DNA from: Salinispora mooreana
GTDB lineage: Bacteria > Actinomycetota > Actinomycetes > Mycobacteriales > Micromonosporaceae
Assembly: GCF_000379065.1 (NCBI RefSeq)
Contig: NZ_KB900614.1
Coordinates: 1,610,850-1,674,849, forward strand
DNA length: 64,000 nt
Direction: 5' to 3'
Shown one piece after another: positions 7,796 through 16,588 of the stretch (positions are counted from its first letter, which is position 1; every line of letters starts with the position of its first letter). The notes under the pieces are model-generated. The model had not been told where the DNA came from, did no database searches, and saw nothing but the letters and a program-made list of their open reading frames with translations. Both the position numbers and the translations under genes were made by a program.

Positions 7796-9024
7796 CGCCG
7801 CCTCCTTCCCGCGGCCTCTCGCCGCCGTCGTACGCCTCGGTCAAGGTCGTCGTGTAGCGCGGGCGGCAACCCCAGCCGGGGCAGCGCGGTCAGCGCCAGA
7901 TCAAAAAGGTCTGCGGCCGCTGCCGCGAGAGCGTCGTCGTGCAGGCCGTGCCGGGCGGCGGCGATCCACCGCTGCGCCTGCGCCCCGACGAGCGATCGGG
8001 CGGCCCGGGTGACGGCCGGCTCGGAGAGCAGCGCGGCGACCACCGCCACCGGCACCGACCAACTGTCTTCCGGTTGGGCGTCGAGGTAGCGCAGTTCCAG
8101 GTAACCGCGGGGACGCACCGGCGGAAAGAGCGTGCTCACGTGGTAGTCGAGATCGTCGACTGTGGGGGGTCGGGGCAGCGCGCCAGCGAGCCAGTCGGCG
8201 AAGGTGATGCCGACCGGCGCTGTCCAGTCCGGCCCATCCCGCACACAGAGCAACGGGGCGGCCAGGACGTACGCCGTCCAACTGGCGATCGGATCCGCGG
8301 CGCCCTGCTCGGGAGTCCACACCGCCCGGGTCCGCGCCGGGTCAATGGCGAGCCACGCGGCCATCCGGGCCGAGACCCAGCCGGTCGCTCGCCCGGCGTG
8401 CCGCCCGGCGGTGGCGAAGGCGGCGATCAGGGGGGGACCAATCGCGTGTGCCGTGGCCCAACGGTCGGCGAGTTGGTCCGCCTCACCGACGTCCAGACAG
8501 ATCTGGAGGCCGGCGGTGCTGTACATCATCCTGCGCCCGGCCGGGCCACGACGGTCGAAGACCTGGCGCATCGCCCGGTAGCGCGGGGTCTCGAACACGG
8601 GGCACGGGGACCGATGGGCGTCGATACCGCCGGGACCGAGAACCAGACCGGCCCGCCGGAGCAGCGCGGTGAGTTCGGTGATCTCAGCTTCGGTAGCGGT
8701 AACGAGGGCCGGGACCGAGGTATGTGTTGCGGTGGAGATCTCCACCTGTCCGCCGGGTTCGACGGTGACGGACCCGCCATGCCGCAGCGGCTGGGCGGGG
8801 CTCGTGGTGTCCAGGGTGCGGGGGGTGTGCGGCCCGAGGGCGGCCCGCAGACGGTCGGCCCCGACTGGGCGGGCGGGGTCGACGGCATCGTGCACGGTCC
8901 ATTCAAGCTCGACGCCGAGCCATCGGGGTGGGCCGGTCTTGAAACAGATCCGGGACAGGTGGCTCGCAGCCGCAGCCGAGGAGGTGAGGACCGTTCCCTG
9001 GTCCACCTCCGGCGACGTCACCAT
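7792..9024 (-). CDS. egtA: Glutamate-cysteine ligase EgtA
   Basis: EgtA makes gamma-glutamylcysteine, the sulfur donor used by EgtB in mycobacteria. The 410-residue product shows LGVELEWTVHD, PGGQVEISTATH, MMYSTAGLQICLDVG and RGYLELRYLDAQPEDSW, typical of actinobacterial GCS2 ligases. I chose the ATG at 9024 because AAGGGGG sits seven bases upstream; the open frame continues to 9489 but those residues are low-complexity shadow sequence. It is the first gene of the egtABCD operon, divergent from the kinase gene. No egtE (C-S lyase) follows. Confidence 0.92.
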   Translation of the reverse strand: MVTSPEVDQGTVLTSSAAAASHLSRICFKTGPPRWLGVELEWTVHDAVDPARPVGADRLRAALGPHTPRTLDTTSPAQPLRHGGSVTVEPGGQVEISTATHTSVPALVTATEAEITELTALLRRAGLVLGPGGIDAHRSPCPVFETPRYRAMRQVFDRRGPAGRRMMYSTAGLQICLDVGEADQLADRWATAHAIGPPLIAAFATAGRHAGRATGWVSARMAAWLAIDPARTRAVWTPEQGAADPIASWTAYVLAAPLLCVRDGPDWTAPVGITFADWLAGALPRPPTVDDLDYHVSTLFPPVRPRGYLELRYLDAQPEDSWSVPVAVVAALLSEPAVTRAARSLVGAQAQRWIAAARHGLHDDALAAAAADLFDLALTALPRLGLPPALHDDLDRGVRRRREAAGRRRR

Positions 9025-9208
9025 GGTTCGGCCCCCTTCGCCGCGCCGACGTCCGACCCGTGTCACCGTAACGCGGATCACCAACGAAGGTGAGTGCCCG
9101 CGGGCCGACCCCCTCTGTCTAGCAGGCGAACTCCCTGAATCCGAGTGGAATACGGGGTGTCGCGCGGCGATGGGGCGGCGCGGCGCATCGCCGCCACCCG
9201 GTTGTCGG

Positions 9209-9214
9209 TACGGT
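9209..9214 (+). promoter_or_regulatory. Candidate -10 element for a leaderless kinase mRNA
   Basis: TACGGT ends six bases before the GTG at 9221. That spacing would place the transcription start on the first base of the codon. No Shine-Dalgarno sequence is present, which agrees with a leaderless message. Confidence 0.4.
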
Positions 9215-9220
9215 GTTCGC

Positions 9221-10600
9221 GTGTTGACCTCAGGTGTCGTGCTCAGCGGTCGATACCGCCTGGACGAACGGATCGCCACCGGCGGCATGGGGGACGTCTG
9301 GCGGGGCCTCGATCTGGTCCTGGACCGACCCGTGGCGGTGAAGGTGCTGCTGCCAGCGCTCGTCTCTGACCCCGACTTCATCGCCCGGTTCCGGTCTGAG
9401 GCTCGGATCATGGCCGCCCTGCGGCACCCCGGGGTGGTGCAGGTCTTCGACTGCGGCGCGGACGAGTTGCCCACCGGCGACCAGGCCAACTATCTGATCA
9501 TGGAGTTCGTCACCGGCGAACCCCTGTCCCGGCAGATCGAGGCCGCCAGTCGACTCGACGTGGCCAAAACGATGTCAATCGTCGCGCAGGCCGCAGAGGC
9601 GCTGGAGACGGTGCACCGCCGCGGCGTCGTGCACCGGGATATCAAACCAAGCAACCTGGTGGTGCAGGAGGACGGCACCGTTGTGCTGGTCGACTTCGGA
9701 GTAGCCCGTTCGACCAACGTGACGAGTATCACCCACACCGACGCCGTACCGGGAACCGCGCTCTACATGGCGCCGGAGCAGGCCGCCGGGCGGCCGGTCT
9801 CCGGCGCCACCGACATCTACGCGCTCGGAGCGGTCGCCTACTGCTGCCTCAGCGGCAGTCCACCTTTCACCGGTGAGAGTCCGCTGCAGGTCGCCGTCGC
9901 GCACCTCGACGAAGATCCGCCCGAGCTCCCCCACGACATCCCGGAGGCGGTGCGGGCACTGGTCCGCCGAGCCCTGGCGAAAGACCCTGAGCACCGGTTC
10001 AGCAGCGGGTCTGCGATGGCAGCGGCCGCCCGCGCCGCGGTGTCGGACCCCACGGCGGCGACCGCGCCGGTGGCCCCGGTGAGCTCGGTGACGCTGCGCA
10101 CCGCCGAGCCGACGACGCTGACCGACAACCCGGTCATTGACGCGTACCACCCAGGCCGACGCGGACCGCTGGTCGGGGTGGTGGCCACCGTGGTGGTGGC
10201 GGTGGCTGGCCTGGCCACGGTGGTAGCTATCGGCGCTGCCGCAGTCGAGCCGCCGGGCGAGCTGCCGCCGTCAGCGCCAACGATGACGAATGACGACGGG
10301 GCAGCGCCGCCGCCCGACCCGACCACCAGTTCGGTGCCGCAGCGTCCCCACCAACCGAACAGGTTCATCACCGAGCCGACACGGACGCCGACGCCGACGC
10401 CGACGGCGTCCGTGTCGGCGTCCGTGTCGGCGTCGGGATCAGCATCGGTATCGCCATCGACGGATGCACCACCGAGCGCGAGCGCGCAGCCAACCTCTGC
10501 GACGCCCGAGCCCTCGACATCCGATCCCGAGCCGCCGCCCAACCCGAGCGACAGCCCCACGACAACCCCACCGAATCCGGCCACCCACTCCGAGCAGTAG
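9221..10600 (+). CDS. PknB-type receptor Ser/Thr protein kinase
   Basis: The 459-residue protein has a complete N-terminal kinase domain (about residues 9-275): glycine-loop IATGGMGDVW, VAVKVL lysine, HRRGVVHRDIKPSNL catalytic loop, VDFGVA and GTALYMAPEQ. A single membrane helix (GVVATVVVAVAGLATVVAIG, about residues 318-340) is followed by an external tail very rich in Pro, Ser and Thr with TPTPTP and SVSASVSAS repeats. No PASTA domains are present, so the sensed ligand is unknown; the tail may span the cell wall. The GTG at 9221 is preferred because the kinase fold begins immediately after it. A TTG at 9224 is an alternative. It is divergent from the ergothioneine operon. Confidence 0.88.
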   Translation: MLTSGVVLSGRYRLDERIATGGMGDVWRGLDLVLDRPVAVKVLLPALVSDPDFIARFRSEARIMAALRHPGVVQVFDCGADELPTGDQANYLIMEFVTGEPLSRQIEAASRLDVAKTMSIVAQAAEALETVHRRGVVHRDIKPSNLVVQEDGTVVLVDFGVARSTNVTSITHTDAVPGTALYMAPEQAAGRPVSGATDIYALGAVAYCCLSGSPPFTGESPLQVAVAHLDEDPPELPHDIPEAVRALVRRALAKDPEHRFSSGSAMAAAARAAVSDPTAATAPVAPVSSVTLRTAEPTTLTDNPVIDAYHPGRRGPLVGVVATVVVAVAGLATVVAIGAAAVEPPGELPPSAPTMTNDDGAAPPPDPTTSSVPQRPHQPNRFITEPTRTPTPTPTASVSASVSASGSASVSPSTDAPPSASAQPTSATPEPSTSDPEPPPNPSDSPTTTPPNPATHSEQ

Positions 10601-10632
10601 CGCGACCCGGGCGCCGGAGCGGTGTCAGCCGG

Positions 10633-11307
10633 TCAACGGCCGAGCAGTTCCCGCATCCGACCGATCTCCACGTTCTGTTCGACGGCGACCGAATTCGCGA
10701 ACTCCAGCAGCACCGGCTCCGCCCCGACCTTCAACAGATCGATGGACATCTCGACCGCCCCGGCATGGTGATCGCTCATCATCTCCACAAAGAGTCGGTC
10801 GAACTCGGCCCCCCGGGCCCCGGCGAGACGGCGCATCGCCTCGGGTGACTGCATGCCACGCATCGTGCTGTGATCATGCTCGGGAACCTCCACCGGCAGG
10901 TTGCGGGCCTCGAGCCAGGCCCGCAACACCTCGATCTCCGGTGCCTGGCTGGCTCGGATCCGCTCAGCCAACGCCGCCACCCGGGGATCGGCGGCCCGCC
11001 CCGGGGCCAACTCCGACATCTCCAACGCCTGCTCATGATGCGGGATCATCATCTGGACATACCAGGTATCCAGCGAGTTGTGCCCTCCGGTGGCGTTCGC
11101 CCGCAGCTCGTCGGCCGAGCGGACCCGAGCCGGCTCTCCGGGCCGGCCGGGCACGATGACCGACGGACCGGGACCGTCGCTGACCCCCGTTGCCGTCGGC
11201 ACCGCGGATCGTGACCGGTCCTGGGCGACCCCCAACCACGCCACCACGCCGAGCAACAGAGCCACCGTGCTGACAGCGGCCAGCACCCACCTACCCCGCA
11301 CGGTCAT
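10633..11307 (-). CDS. DUF305 family secreted or membrane-anchored protein
   Basis: This 224-residue protein has an N-terminal hydrophobic segment (WVLAAVSTVALLLGVVAWLG) acting as signal peptide or anchor. It is followed by the DUF305 ferritin-like helical domain with its paired signatures YVQMMIPHHEQALEM and FVEMMSDHHAGAVEM. These His/Met/Glu-rich motifs are thought to bind metal; copper is often suggested, but the function is not established. EHDHSTMRGMQS between them adds more potential metal ligands. An AGGGGG ribosome site precedes the ATG at 11307. No copper genes are adjacent. Confidence 0.85.
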   Translation of the reverse strand: MTVRGRWVLAAVSTVALLLGVVAWLGVAQDRSRSAVPTATGVSDGPGPSVIVPGRPGEPARVRSADELRANATGGHNSLDTWYVQMMIPHHEQALEMSELAPGRAADPRVAALAERIRASQAPEIEVLRAWLEARNLPVEVPEHDHSTMRGMQSPEAMRRLAGARGAEFDRLFVEMMSDHHAGAVEMSIDLLKVGAEPVLLEFANSVAVEQNVEIGRMRELLGR

Positions 11308-11324
11308 CCGAACACCCCCTGGAG

Positions 11325-11350
11325 GTCAAGATCATGATGATCATAACCAT
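11325..11350. promoter_or_regulatory. Palindromic TGATCATGA-like sequence upstream of the DUF305 gene
   Basis: The sequence between the divergent DUF305 and LVIVD genes contains GATCATGATGATC, a near-perfect palindrome, next to the DUF305 ribosome site. It could be a repressor operator. No regulator is adjacent, so this is tentative. Confidence 0.25.
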
Positions 11351-11456
11351 CGACAACCGAGAGTACACGCGATCGGGGTCACCTCGGATCTATCGACACT
11401 CACCATTGCGGCGGTAGGGTGTGGCCAGTCGTCACACCTCGCGAAGGGCCCCGCCG

Positions 11457-12899
11457 ATGAGCAGATCCCGCACGCCGCGGTCCCGCTGGCTCGGCACACT
11501 GAGCCTGGCCGCGGCCGGCCTTCTCCTGACAAGTGTGGTCGCCGCAGCGCCCCACGGCGCCAGCGCGGCCACCACCAAGTCCAGCGCCGTCACCACCGCG
11601 GATATCCCCGGGGTTGACGAGATCCGCAGCAGCCCCAACCTGAAGCTGGTCGTCAACCTGCCAAAGGAAACACCGCTCGACGCGACGAACAGTGACCTCG
11701 CCTTCCAGGGCCGGTACGCCTTCGCCGGCAACTACAACGGCTTCGTCATCTACGACATCTCGCGTCCGGCCGCCCCGACGGTCGTCTCCCGCGTGTTCTG
11801 CCCGGGCTCGCAGAATGACATCTCCGTCCACGGCGACCTGCTCTTCCTCTCCACCGACTCGCCCCGCAGCGACGACTCGTGCGACAGCACCCGGGTTCCG
11901 TCAAGCGAGACCCAGTGGGAGGGCATCAAGATCTTCGACATCAGCGACAAGGCCAACCCGCGCTACCTGAAGAGCGTGCAGACCGCCTGCGGTTCGCACA
12001 CCCACACGCTGGTGCCCGCCCGAAACAGGGCGACGATGTACATCTACGTCTCGTCGTACGGCCCGTCGGACACGTACGTCGGCTGCCCACCACCGCACGA
12101 CTCGATCTCCATCGTCAAGGTGCCGGTACACCGGCCCACCGACGCGGCGGTGGTGGCCACCCCGAATCTCTTCCCCGACGGCGGCTACGAGGGCGTGCCG
12201 GGGCAGAAGTCGGCGACCAGCGGTTGCCACGACATCACCGCCTACCCGTCAAAGAACCTGGCCGCCGGTGCCTGCATGGGTGACGGCATCCTGATGGACA
12301 TCTCGGACCGGGAGGCGCCCGAGGTCATCAACCGGGTCCGAGACACCGAGAACTTCGCCTTCTGGCACTCCGCCACCTTCAACAACGCCGGCACAAAAGT
12401 GATCTTCACCGACGAGTTGGGCGGTGGCGGCGCCCCCACCTGCAACGACACCATCGGCCCCAACCGGGGTGCCGACGCGATCTACGACATCGTCGGTCGC
12501 GGCGACGACCGCACCATGGTCTTCGGCAGCTACTTCAAGATCCCGCGGGAGAACACCGACACCGAGAACTGTGTGGCACACAACGGCTCGCTGATCCCGG
12601 TGTTCGGGCGGGACATCATGGTCCAGGCGTGGTACCAGGGCGGCATCTCGGTCTGGGACTTCACCAACTCGGCCAACCCCCGCGAGATCGCGTACTGGGA
12701 GCGGGGCCCACTGGACGAGGAGAACCTCATCACCGGCGGCTCCTGGTCCGCGTACTGGTACAACGGCTACATCTACTCCAACGACATCGCCAAGGGCCTT
12801 GACGTTCTTCGGCTCACCGACTGGCGCACCTGGACGGCCAACTTCGTTCGCTACCCAGAGCTGAACGCACAGACCCAGACCGGTCGCTTCGGCCGGTAG
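11457..12899 (+). CDS. Secreted LVIVD-repeat (beta-propeller) protein
   Basis: The 480-residue product has an N-terminal export signal (twin Arg-rich start MSRSRTPRSRW, hydrophobic LSLAAAGLLLTSVVAAA, cleavage near GASA-A). Repeating blades follow, with IYDISRPAAP, IFDISDKANP, LMDISDREAP and VWDFTNSANP, the signature of LVIVD proteins that form a beta-propeller. Conserved His and Cys residues (CGSHTHTLVP, SGCHDITAYP, FWHSATF) suggest metal or disulfide sites. Function is unknown beyond surface location. I prefer the ATG at 11457 over the GTG at 11421 because the signal peptide begins there. Confidence 0.83.
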   Translation: MSRSRTPRSRWLGTLSLAAAGLLLTSVVAAAPHGASAATTKSSAVTTADIPGVDEIRSSPNLKLVVNLPKETPLDATNSDLAFQGRYAFAGNYNGFVIYDISRPAAPTVVSRVFCPGSQNDISVHGDLLFLSTDSPRSDDSCDSTRVPSSETQWEGIKIFDISDKANPRYLKSVQTACGSHTHTLVPARNRATMYIYVSSYGPSDTYVGCPPPHDSISIVKVPVHRPTDAAVVATPNLFPDGGYEGVPGQKSATSGCHDITAYPSKNLAAGACMGDGILMDISDREAPEVINRVRDTENFAFWHSATFNNAGTKVIFTDELGGGGAPTCNDTIGPNRGADAIYDIVGRGDDRTMVFGSYFKIPRENTDTENCVAHNGSLIPVFGRDIMVQAWYQGGISVWDFTNSANPREIAYWERGPLDEENLITGGSWSAYWYNGYIYSNDIAKGLDVLRLTDWRTWTANFVRYPELNAQTQTGRFGR

Positions 12900-12940
12900 C
12901 CCCGGGTAACCGGCCAGCCGGTCACGACCGGACGCACCGT

Positions 12941-12970
12941 GGGGTCGACTTCCACCCGGAAGTCGACCCC
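12941..12970. terminator. Bidirectional terminator after the LVIVD gene
   Basis: Perfect 13-bp inverted repeat, GGGGTCGACTTCC (12941-12953) and GGAAGTCGACCCC (12958-12970), with an ACCC loop, between the LVIVD gene and the convergent MerR remnant. Confidence 0.75.
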
Positions 12971-12996
12971 GGTCGCGTTCGACGGCCGGGCGTAGG

Positions 12997-13697
12997 TCAG
13001 GCCCGCGTCACCGGTTGCTGTAGCTCCGTAACCCCGGCCGCAGGATCATCGGCGCAGTACTCCACGTACAGCTCGCGGTGGTAGCCCTCGGCCCGCCAGC
13101 CGTTCTCCTCGATCCACTGAGCCAGCGCTGCAGGGTTCCCGCGACCTCATCCATCGGACCGCGGTGAATCACCGTGGCCGCCGCCGGCACCGCCGGCAGG
13201 TCTACGACCGCGAAGTCCCGCGTCCGATCCGGGCTGACCGCGACCTCGATGGCGGCGTGCACCACAACCGTCTCCCCGTCCCCGGCCGACTCGTCGTATG
13301 CCAGGCCGGGCCCGGTCGGCGACGTCTGCGCGACGGCCAGCCGCCGAAACAACTCCGGGTAGAGCGGCTGGATCGCCCGACCGATGTCAGCGGTCTCGTG
13401 GCTGGCCGCCATTGCTGTCAACTCCGCGACGCGAAGCGATGACAGCTCCTTGAGCACGACATCCTGCGTGTTCATCCGACCCTCTCTTTCGATCGTCCGG
13501 AGCCTCGCCTCGATCCGGGTCAACTGCGCAGTGTCCGCCGCAAGCTGGGCCCGACGTAGTCGCAGCATGCCGCGCAGCTCCGCGACATCCAGCGCATCGT
13601 CGAGAACCTGCTGGACCTGGGCCAACGTGAAACCAAGGTCCTTCAGCGCGATCACCCGGTTGAGTCGGCGCAGCTGATCGGTCAGCCCTGACACCAT
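12997..13697 (-). pseudogene. Decayed MerR-family regulator with GyrI-like domain
   Basis: The frame from 13697 enters the second half of a MerR DNA-binding domain (QLRRLNRVIALKDLGFTLAQVQQVLDD) and continues through the coiled-coil linker into a GyrI-like effector domain. The winged-helix first half is absent: sequence upstream runs straight into the asparagine-synthase gene. Near 13128-13135 the frame also shifts: one missing base moves GyrI residues ALAQWIEENGWRAEG and ELYVEYCADDPAAG into another frame, ending at 12997. Two independent lesions argue for a dead gene, once probably a drug- or redox-responsive activator. Confidence 0.8.
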
Positions 13698-13721
13698 GTC
13701 AGAGTCAACCCCGAACCGCCC

Positions 13722-15332
13722 TCAACCGGGCGACGGCACGTCGTCGCCTCGGGTGCGGCGCGGTCCGACCAGCCGGCGCACGATCGGCACCGCGTTCCAC
13801 TTGGCTGCGCCGACCAGGTCCCGAGCATGCTCCAACATCGTGTAGTCCGGACGGGCTCGGCCGGCGGCGATGGCCCGGTCCAGGTCGTTGCCGCAGCTGG
13901 TGAGCACGCGGTCGAAGTCCCGGCGCACCGGCTCGGCCAGGTCGTAGCGGAAGGAACGGTGCAGCCGGGCAAAGACCGGTTTGTAGAGCCGGGCCCGCTC
14001 GTGCAGACCGGAGGAGTACGACATCGGGTTCTTCGGTCGCTGAAGGATGTAGTCCGGCAGCAGATCCGCGAAGGCCCGCCGGACGATCCACTTCTCCTGC
14101 CCCGCGCGCAGCTTCAGCCCGATCGGCAGCCGCATCGCAAGCTCGACCACGCTCGGGTCGAGGAACGGCACCCGGGCCTCCACCCCGTACGCCATGCTGG
14201 TGCGGTCAACGCGTTGCAGCTCCGTACGGCAGAGGTTGATGATCTTGTGCAGAAAGAGCCGACGGGCTGCCTCCGGGCCGACCCGGTGGTACATCGGGTA
14301 GCCGCCGAACAACTCGTCCGAGCCGTCACCGGTGAGCGCCACCTTGATGCCCAGCTCGCGCAGCCGTCGGAAGAGCGGCACCGAGACCACCGCGTTGATG
14401 ATGTCGCCGTACTCGGTGAGTTCCGAAATTCGGATCGCCTCCCGGATCTGGGCCAGGCGAATGTCTCGCGGCTGCAACTCCACCACCTCGTGCGGGACCC
14501 CAAGGTCCTTCGCCAGCCGACGCGCGTAGCGCAGGTCGGGGCTCTCCGGCACGCCGACGGTAACCGCAACGCAGTCCGGGTGCAGATCGCGGGCGTGGAG
14601 CAGCGCGAGTGAACTGTCCAGGCCACCGGAGAGGACCACGCCGACGGTGAGATCGGTGTCCAGCCGCGCCCGGATGCTGTCGGTGAGGGCGTCCCGGACG
14701 AGCAGGGCGGCCTCGTCCGGGTCGTCGACCGTCGGCAACCCCTCGCCGAGGGCGAGCAGGCTGACGTACGGACACAGGCGGGCCGCAGCATCGGCCTGCA
14801 CCCAACCGTGGTGGCCGGGCGGCACCTCGGTGACCGGCGCGCCGAAGCCGACCAGGGCCTTGACCTCGCTCGCCACATGCAGACAGCCCGGGGTCTGGGT
14901 CCAGTAGAGCGGCTTCACCCCGAGCGGGTCACGCACCAGGTACGCCCGTCCGCTGGCCCGTTCGACAATCACAAAGGCGTACTCACCGCGCAGCCGGGAG
15001 ACCATCGCCTCGCCCCAGTGCAGGTATCCGGCGAGTACCACCTCGGTGTCGCTCATCCCACGGAAGCGGTAGCCCAGGGTGGTCAGCTCCGCGCGCAGCT
15101 CGTGGTGGTTGAAGATCTCGCCGTTGTAGCAGAGCACCCACCGCTCGTCGGCGGAGACCCAGGGTTGCACCGCCCGCTTCCGGTCCACCACCGGCAACCG
15201 GCGCACCCCGGTGAGCAGGCCACTCTCGGACCGGGTCTCGGTCACCTCACCACGTGGCTCCAGGGTGGCGAGCATCCGTCGGAAGATGGCCGGATCGGCC
15301 TCCGGGCCGAGGCTCACCGCAATCCCGCACAT
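13722..15332 (-). CDS. Asparagine-synthase family glutamine amidotransferase
   Basis: The 536-residue protein starts MCGIAVSLG, giving the Cys nucleophile of a class-II glutaminase domain (residues 2 to about 190, with LCYNGEIFNHHELR and RLRGEYAFVIVE). The synthetase domain has the ATP-pyrophosphatase loop GVVLSGGLDSS, then LTGDGSDELFGGYPMYH and RVDRTSMAYGVEARVPFLD. It should transfer ammonia from glutamine to a carboxylate; that need not be free aspartate, since paralogues amidate peptides and secondary metabolites. The start at 15332 is fixed by MCGI. It begins four bases after the stop of the M15-like gene, so the two are coupled, which argues for a dedicated substrate. Confidence 0.88.
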   Translation of the reverse strand: MCGIAVSLGPEADPAIFRRMLATLEPRGEVTETRSESGLLTGVRRLPVVDRKRAVQPWVSADERWVLCYNGEIFNHHELRAELTTLGYRFRGMSDTEVVLAGYLHWGEAMVSRLRGEYAFVIVERASGRAYLVRDPLGVKPLYWTQTPGCLHVASEVKALVGFGAPVTEVPPGHHGWVQADAAARLCPYVSLLALGEGLPTVDDPDEAALLVRDALTDSIRARLDTDLTVGVVLSGGLDSSLALLHARDLHPDCVAVTVGVPESPDLRYARRLAKDLGVPHEVVELQPRDIRLAQIREAIRISELTEYGDIINAVVSVPLFRRLRELGIKVALTGDGSDELFGGYPMYHRVGPEAARRLFLHKIINLCRTELQRVDRTSMAYGVEARVPFLDPSVVELAMRLPIGLKLRAGQEKWIVRRAFADLLPDYILQRPKNPMSYSSGLHERARLYKPVFARLHRSFRYDLAEPVRRDFDRVLTSCGNDLDRAIAAGRARPDYTMLEHARDLVGAAKWNAVPIVRRLVGPRRTRGDDVPSPG

Positions 15333-15336
15333 CCGT

Positions 15337-16299
15337 TCAGACCCCCAGCTCGGCTTCGTACACCCGACGCAGCCGACCGCGCGCCCCGGGCGCCAGGCAC
15401 AGGTGCCAGGCCTGCCCCTCATCAACCACGTTGACCTCGCCCGCCCGCTGCCGGGCGAGGAGCAGATCGGCGAGGACATCCCGGGCTCCGAAGCGGTCGA
15501 ACCAGGTCATTTCCACATCCGCGGCCCAGCCGAGGCAGTGTCCACTGGGCAGCATCGCCGCGTATCCGAGTCGTCGCAGCCGATGCTGGTGCTCCGCGCT
15601 CCGGACCAGGCTGGTCACCCAGAGCGGCGGGGTACCGGCGGGCGCATGGGCCGTGAACTCGCGGGCGATGTCGTTGAGTAGCGCCACCATCTCCCGGCGG
15701 GATCGGCGAAACAGCAACCCGGCGGTCTGCGGAGCCGCGCAGGGGCGGATTCGGCGCCGCAGTGCCCGCATCCCGCGCTCGAAGAACGTGGCCGGCTGTC
15801 CCTGGTAGCGGAAGCGCAGCAGGTCCCGGCGGCGCAGCCACTCCAGGTCAATCAGGTCGGTGCTCTGGTTGACCTGGTCGTCGGTACGGTAGGTGGGAGC
15901 CTCGCGCCACCACATGACATCGATGCGCGAGAGCAGGTAGATCCGGACCAGGGCGGTAAGGTCAGCCGCGGAACTGCGCTCGCTCGGCTGGTAACGGGCC
16001 ATCTCCAACAGCAGCGTCTCGCGCGCGCCGACCAGACCCGATGGGGTGGCATCCAGCACCACGGCGATAGCCGGCTCGCGCAGCCGCTGGTCGATCAGCA
16101 CCTGCCGGGCCACGGTGCTGGTGGCCCCGGCGAGCGCACCGACCTCGACCAGCAGGTCGGCGACGGCGGCTCGGTACGCGTCCAGGTCCGGCTCGCCGGT
16201 CGGAAGCCGACGGGACCGATCCGCCGCCGCGCGGCGGGCCGGAGCAGCCGGGACGGACGGGCCGGGCTGCTGGCCCGGGCTTCGGCTGGGCAAACGCAT
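15337..16299 (-). CDS. M15/DUF5715-like putative metallopeptidase
   Basis: This 320-residue protein has a basic, proline-rich N-terminus, a helical middle and a C-terminal region with LWVTSLVRSAEHQHRL, PSGHCLGWAADVEM and DEGQAWHLCLAPG. These match the zinc-site pattern of M15 D-Ala-D-Ala peptidases (SxHxxGxAxD and ExxxWH). I see no clear signal peptide, which is odd for a cell-wall enzyme. GGAGAGGGG precedes the ATG at 16299. It is the first gene of an operon with the amidotransferase that follows after four bases. Function is inferred only as possible cleavage or recognition of a peptidoglycan-like peptide. Confidence 0.6.
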   Translation of the reverse strand: MRLPSRSPGQQPGPSVPAAPARRAAADRSRRLPTGEPDLDAYRAAVADLLVEVGALAGATSTVARQVLIDQRLREPAIAVVLDATPSGLVGARETLLLEMARYQPSERSSAADLTALVRIYLLSRIDVMWWREAPTYRTDDQVNQSTDLIDLEWLRRRDLLRFRYQGQPATFFERGMRALRRRIRPCAAPQTAGLLFRRSRREMVALLNDIAREFTAHAPAGTPPLWVTSLVRSAEHQHRLRRLGYAAMLPSGHCLGWAADVEMTWFDRFGARDVLADLLLARQRAGEVNVVDEGQAWHLCLAPGARGRLRRVYEAELGV

Positions 16300-16588
16300 C
16301 GTCGGTCCCCTCTCCCGTCACCACACCACGGGGAACATCACTCTGCGTGAAATAGTAATCACCTTTTACGGGCAAGAGGTCGAATATTCCTCCTATCTCC
16401 CCGTCAAGAAGTCAAAGAGTGCGATGGGTCGTGAACCGCCTGCAGGTAGACAGCTCATCAGGAATCCGGCTGTCCCGTAGCCACGGCACCTGAGTTGGCA
16501 ACCCCCGCCGTACGTGGTGGCACCGGCTGGCCGCCGTGATGTGCCGGTCGGCGAAGCGGGCCCCAGGCCGTGATGAAAGGCTTGACGC

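Noticed and set aside
8669..9220. N-terminal extension of the kinase
   Set aside because: It is antisense to egtA and shows no domain; the kinase fold begins right after 9221.
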